DNA from: Haloferula helveola
GTDB taxonomy: Bacteria > Verrucomicrobiota > Verrucomicrobiia > Verrucomicrobiales > Akkermansiaceae
Direction: 5' to 3'
Assembly (NCBI RefSeq): GCF_037076345.1
Contig: NZ_AP024702.1
Location: forward strand, 4,712,001-4,776,000
Length of the DNA: 64,000 bases
The translations under genes were made by a program, and so were the position numbers. The notes beneath the pieces are model-generated. The model had not been told where the DNA came from. It worked only from the letters and a program-made list of their open reading frames with translations, and did not search any database. How positions within the stretch are numbered: the stretch's first letter is position 1; every line of letters starts with the position of its first letter. Positions 61,373 through 64,000 of this stretch are shown in pieces.

Positions 61373-62068
61373 TCAGCGTCGGCGCCGGAGCAGGCCGAGA
61401 AGTCCGAAAACACCGAGAAGTGTCATCCCGGGCTCCGGAACCGCATCGTAACTGATGCTGCGGATGGCGAACTGGGCGCCCGCTTGGGTGGTGTCGGTGA
61501 CGCGCAAGTCGAGGGTTTGGCCCCGGCTGGCGTCGGGATCGAAGTTGATGGCCACGTCGGTGCCGCTGAAAAGTCCGCCCGGAATGTTCAGTCGGACCGT
61601 TCCCGCATTGTATACCGCGAACAGATTCACGTTCGTGATGGAGAAGGTCACTCCGGGATCCGATGTGAACCCGGAGATGATGACGCCGTCGTCAGGCCCG
61701 GGACCGTCCGCCCTTGAGAAGTCGTAGGTGATCTGACTCAGTCCGACCGTCGGGGCGAAGGCGAAAACCAAGCGCTCCTCGTTGCCGTTGTTCGGATTGG
61801 TGTCCGGGTCGTTGAACGCGTTGAAGTTCGTGCCGGGCTCGTCCATGCCCAGTCGGGGCTCGGCTCCGCTCGGAGCGTTGAAGGTCCCGGGCGTGCCACC
61901 GACGAACGGTGTCAGTGTCACGTTCCCGTCGCTGAACGAGGTCGTGTTGGTGTCGGAACTGATCGTCGCAGGGGACAGTGTCGTGACGGCCCCCGATGCG
62001 GGGGGCGCCCAACCGACGGCCAATGCGGCTGCCGCCAGAGCGGAGATCTTCCACGGTGTGGTGCTCAT
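61373..62068 (-). CDS. PEP-CTERM surface protein
   Basis: This is a 231-residue protein from the ATG at 62068, with a signal peptide (MSTTPWKISALAAAALAVGW, cleavage near ASGAV). The middle has a single beta-sandwich-like domain (ERLVFAFAPTVGLSQITYDF, VTFSITNVNLFAVYN). The C-terminus carries a full PEP-CTERM sorting signal: AVPEPGMTLLGVFGLLGLLR followed by RRR. It would be recognised by exosortase and probably anchored or released at the surface. It resembles the beta-rich domain in the 1273-residue fusion next door. The exosortase itself is not in the window. Confidence 0.88.
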   Translation of the reverse strand: MSTTPWKISALAAAALAVGWAPPASGAVTTLSPATISSDTNTTSFSDGNVTLTPFVGGTPGTFNAPSGAEPRLGMDEPGTNFNAFNDPDTNPNNGNEERLVFAFAPTVGLSQITYDFSRADGPGPDDGVIISGFTSDPGVTFSITNVNLFAVYNAGTVRLNIPGGLFSGTDVAINFDPDASRGQTLDLRVTDTTQAGAQFAIRSISYDAVPEPGMTLLGVFGLLGLLRRRR

Positions 62069-62116
62069 GTGCGAGGTGTATGGAAACGCGTTGTCCAAGA
62101 TCCCTTTCGTGCTCCT

Positions 62117-64000
62117 TCAGGGTTCGCTGACCCGGTAGAATGCCTTGGTTGCGGGTGCCGATGGATCCGTGACCTGGCTCGTGCCGACCCCGACCGAGAA
62201 TGACGAGCCGATCTGAATCCAGTCGTTGTTCAGGGTCTCGCTCCGCTCGAGGATGAAGGTTCCCGCCGTGTCCGTCGTGAAGTCGGCGGTGAAGACCGTT
62301 CCCGAGATCTGCGGATTGCTCAGGGTCAGGGTTGGATCACCGGACGCCGCTGCTTCGACGACCTGGATGCCGTAGATTCCCATCGAGTTCTGGAGGGCTC
62401 CCGGTGTGACCGTGACGTCGAAGGTTCCGCCGCTTTGACCGGAGAAGACCGCATAGTTGGCGGCTGGATTTCCGGACCCGGTGTCGGTCGTCTGGAGGAA
62501 GGTCCCGGGCGATCCGTCCACCACCTGGGTGGTGAAGGAATAGGTGGTCCCCGCAGCGCTGCTGCTGATGGTGCCGGTCCTGCCGTTGGTTTCCGATCCG
62601 AAGTAGACGTAGACGTCGTAGTTCGCGTAGGGGATGCCGGTCAGGGTGATCGATGCATCGGTCGCCTCCTGGGAGCGGCCATAGATGAAGGAGTTGTAAA
62701 GGCGGCCGTAGGGGGTGGCGTTGTCCGGGAAAGACGAGTAGGCGCCGAACCCTGCGGTGAAGGTCACGCCGACACCGCTCCCGGCATCACCGATGACATT
62801 GCCGGCCGAGTCGACGATCTCACCCGCATTCGGAGTGGCGATTTTGGCGATCGTGCCGCTCGCGTCGGTCGTGTTGTTGGCGAGGTCGATGGTCCGGTTC
62901 CAGTTCTTCTGCTCGACGCCCGGAGCACCGGCATAGACCAGCGGTCCGAACTCCACCGTGGGGCCGCCACCGACACCAGCGATCGCATTGAATCCGATCG
63001 CGAAGCCGGTGGGATTCGGTCCACCCGGATCTTCAGGATCTGCCAGGTTGGTGCCGCCGGCTCCAACTTCGTATTCGTCGCTCCAGCCGTCCTGGTCGGT
63101 GTCGAAGTTGGCCACGAGGGGGTCGGTGCCGGTGTCGTTGGCGTCCACGAAGATACCGGTATTGGTTTCGACGCCATCGAGCAGGCCGTCGCCATCAAAG
63201 TCCGGAAGCCTCGGGTCGGTGCCGGTGTCCGAGGTGGAAACAAAGATGCCGGTGTCAGTCTCGACGTCATCGGTATAGCCATCGCCGTCGGTATCCGGAT
63301 CGGTCGGGTTGGTGCCGTCGTCATGCTCGTCGATGTTGAGGATGCCGTCGCCGTCGAAGTCGCCGTTGGCGCCCTCCTTCACGGGGTCGGTCGTCCCGTC
63401 GTCATTCGGGTCGAGTCCGACCGAGATCTCGTAGTTGTCGCCCATTCCGTCGCCGTCGGTGTCGAGGTCCTCGATGATCTGGAACGCGGCGATGCCGCCA
63501 TTGTCCGTCACTTGGTTGAGGTCGAAGCTCTGATCGGTGCCAGACAGGCCGCGGAAGATCACATGGGTCGAGACCGGGTAGTTCTCGAAGGTGCCGTTCG
63601 AAGCATTGGTCTGGTCGGCGCCTCGGAACCATACCGGGTCGCTTCCCGCGGGCAGGATGGCCGGTGTGCGGAATCCGTATTCAAGGCCCGAGTTGATCTC
63701 CGCGATCCTTGCGGCGACGTTCTGGCTGAAGCCCATGACGTAGAACACGATATCGTAGCGTGCATACGGGATGTCGGCGATATCGATCAGTGCTGTTGGT
63801 GAGGCGGCAGTGGCAAACAGATAGCCGGAGTACAATCCGCTGATCGACTGATCGGGGTTGTTCAAACGGCTGAAGGTGCCGGCCGAACCGATGATGAAGT
63901 TTGCGGCGGTGGCACTGCCGCTACTGTCGACGAGAGTCCCTCCCGAGGGGGTCACGATGTCGGACTCGCTCGTCGATGTCTGGGCTTGGGGGAGTGCACC
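62117..64000 (-). CDS. Secreted calcium-repeat protein, cut by right window edge
   Basis: About 627 residues are visible; the reading frame is open to the edge, and the first residues (ALPQAQTSTSES) look like the end of a signal peptide, so the true start lies just beyond. Thrombospondin-3-like calcium loops dominate the middle: DLDTDGDGMGDNYEISVGLD, DFDGDGILNIDEHDDGTN, DPDTDGDGYTDDVETDTG, NFDTDQDGWSDEYEVGAGG. These are flanked by two copies of an unrecognised domain marked IPYARYDIVFYVMG and IPYANYDVYVYFG. The protein ends TKAFYRVSEP. It has no PEP-CTERM tail. Confidence 0.8.
   Translation of the reverse strand, partial: GALPQAQTSTSESDIVTPSGGTLVDSSGSATAANFIIGSAGTFSRLNNPDQSISGLYSGYLFATAASPTALIDIADIPYARYDIVFYVMGFSQNVAARIAEINSGLEYGFRTPAILPAGSDPVWFRGADQTNASNGTFENYPVSTHVIFRGLSGTDQSFDLNQVTDNGGIAAFQIIEDLDTDGDGMGDNYEISVGLDPNDDGTTDPVKEGANGDFDGDGILNIDEHDDGTNPTDPDTDGDGYTDDVETDTGIFVSTSDTGTDPRLPDFDGDGLLDGVETNTGIFVDANDTGTDPLVANFDTDQDGWSDEYEVGAGGTNLADPEDPGGPNPTGFAIGFNAIAGVGGGPTVEFGPLVYAGAPGVEQKNWNRTIDLANNTTDASGTIAKIATPNAGEIVDSAGNVIGDAGSGVGVTFTAGFGAYSSFPDNATPYGRLYNSFIYGRSQEATDASITLTGIPYANYDVYVYFGSETNGRTGTISSSAAGTTYSFTTQVVDGSPGTFLQTTDTGSGNPAANYAVFSGQSGGTFDVTVTPGALQNSMGIYGIQVVEAAASGDPTLTLSNPQISGTVFTADFTTDTAGTFILERSETLNNDWIQIGSSFSVGVGTSQVTDPSAPATKAFYRVSEP

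Overview
The window is GC-rich and looks like the chromosome of a free-living member of the Verrucomicrobiota (PVC group). This is an inference. It rests on several secreted sulfatases, two proteins with PEP-CTERM sorting signals, HAF-repeat and thrombospondin-3-like secreted proteins ending in FYR/RP-type tails, porins and other outer-membrane barrels (so a diderm), few Shine-Dalgarno motifs, and paralogous amidohydrolases. No phage, insertion sequence, CRISPR array or rRNA was seen. One tRNA-Ala(GGC) is present. Genes cover almost everything; no gene-free gap exceeds about 300 bases.

Layout. 1-5.6 kb: the start of a secreted amidohydrolase, an HdeD-like membrane protein, a sulfatase divergent from an AraC-type regulator, and a lipoprotein hydrolase. 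5.7-12.5 kb: a DUF3299-NicO metal-transporter fusion, two tandem secreted amidohydrolases, an outer-membrane barrel and an OprB-type porin. 12.5-21.4 kb: a co-directional CoA-thioester catabolic cluster (two enoyl-CoA hydratases, MarC, a CaiC-like ligase, a MaoC dehydratase, a CaiB-like CoA-transferase), followed by an 86-residue protein and a MalT-like LuxR regulator. 21.6-30.6 kb: cell-envelope genes (phospholipase-D-type lipoprotein, mechanosensitive channel, Pro/Thr-repeat TPR protein, OprP-like porin).

30.7-35.9 kb holds a phosphate-type region: a compact ABC permease-ATPase-PhoU cassette with overlapping genes, convergent to a PiT-like permease. Both promoters carry the same inverted repeat, GTGACG-N4-CGTCAC, which is the most interesting regulatory signal I found. 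35.9-47.6 kb: two HAF-repeat paralogs, a tiny PEP-CTERM protein, an MlaE-type permease, a secreted TIM-barrel isomerase, a possible caspase-fold protein, an apparently dead rhodanese, PssA and a cell-wall amidase.

47.6-52.4 kb is a five-gene Mn/Zn/Fe-type ABC operon. One permease is fused to a DtxR/MntR-like regulator, and the last gene is a His-rich outer-membrane protein. 52.5-64 kb: a degenerate M28 peptidase, tRNA-Ala, then a secreted polysaccharide or glycan-desulfation block: sulfatase, sialidase-like BNR protein, thioredoxin-like protein and a 1273-residue SGNH-LamG-sulfatase fusion. A PEP-CTERM protein and a calcium-repeat protein cut by the window edge close the window.
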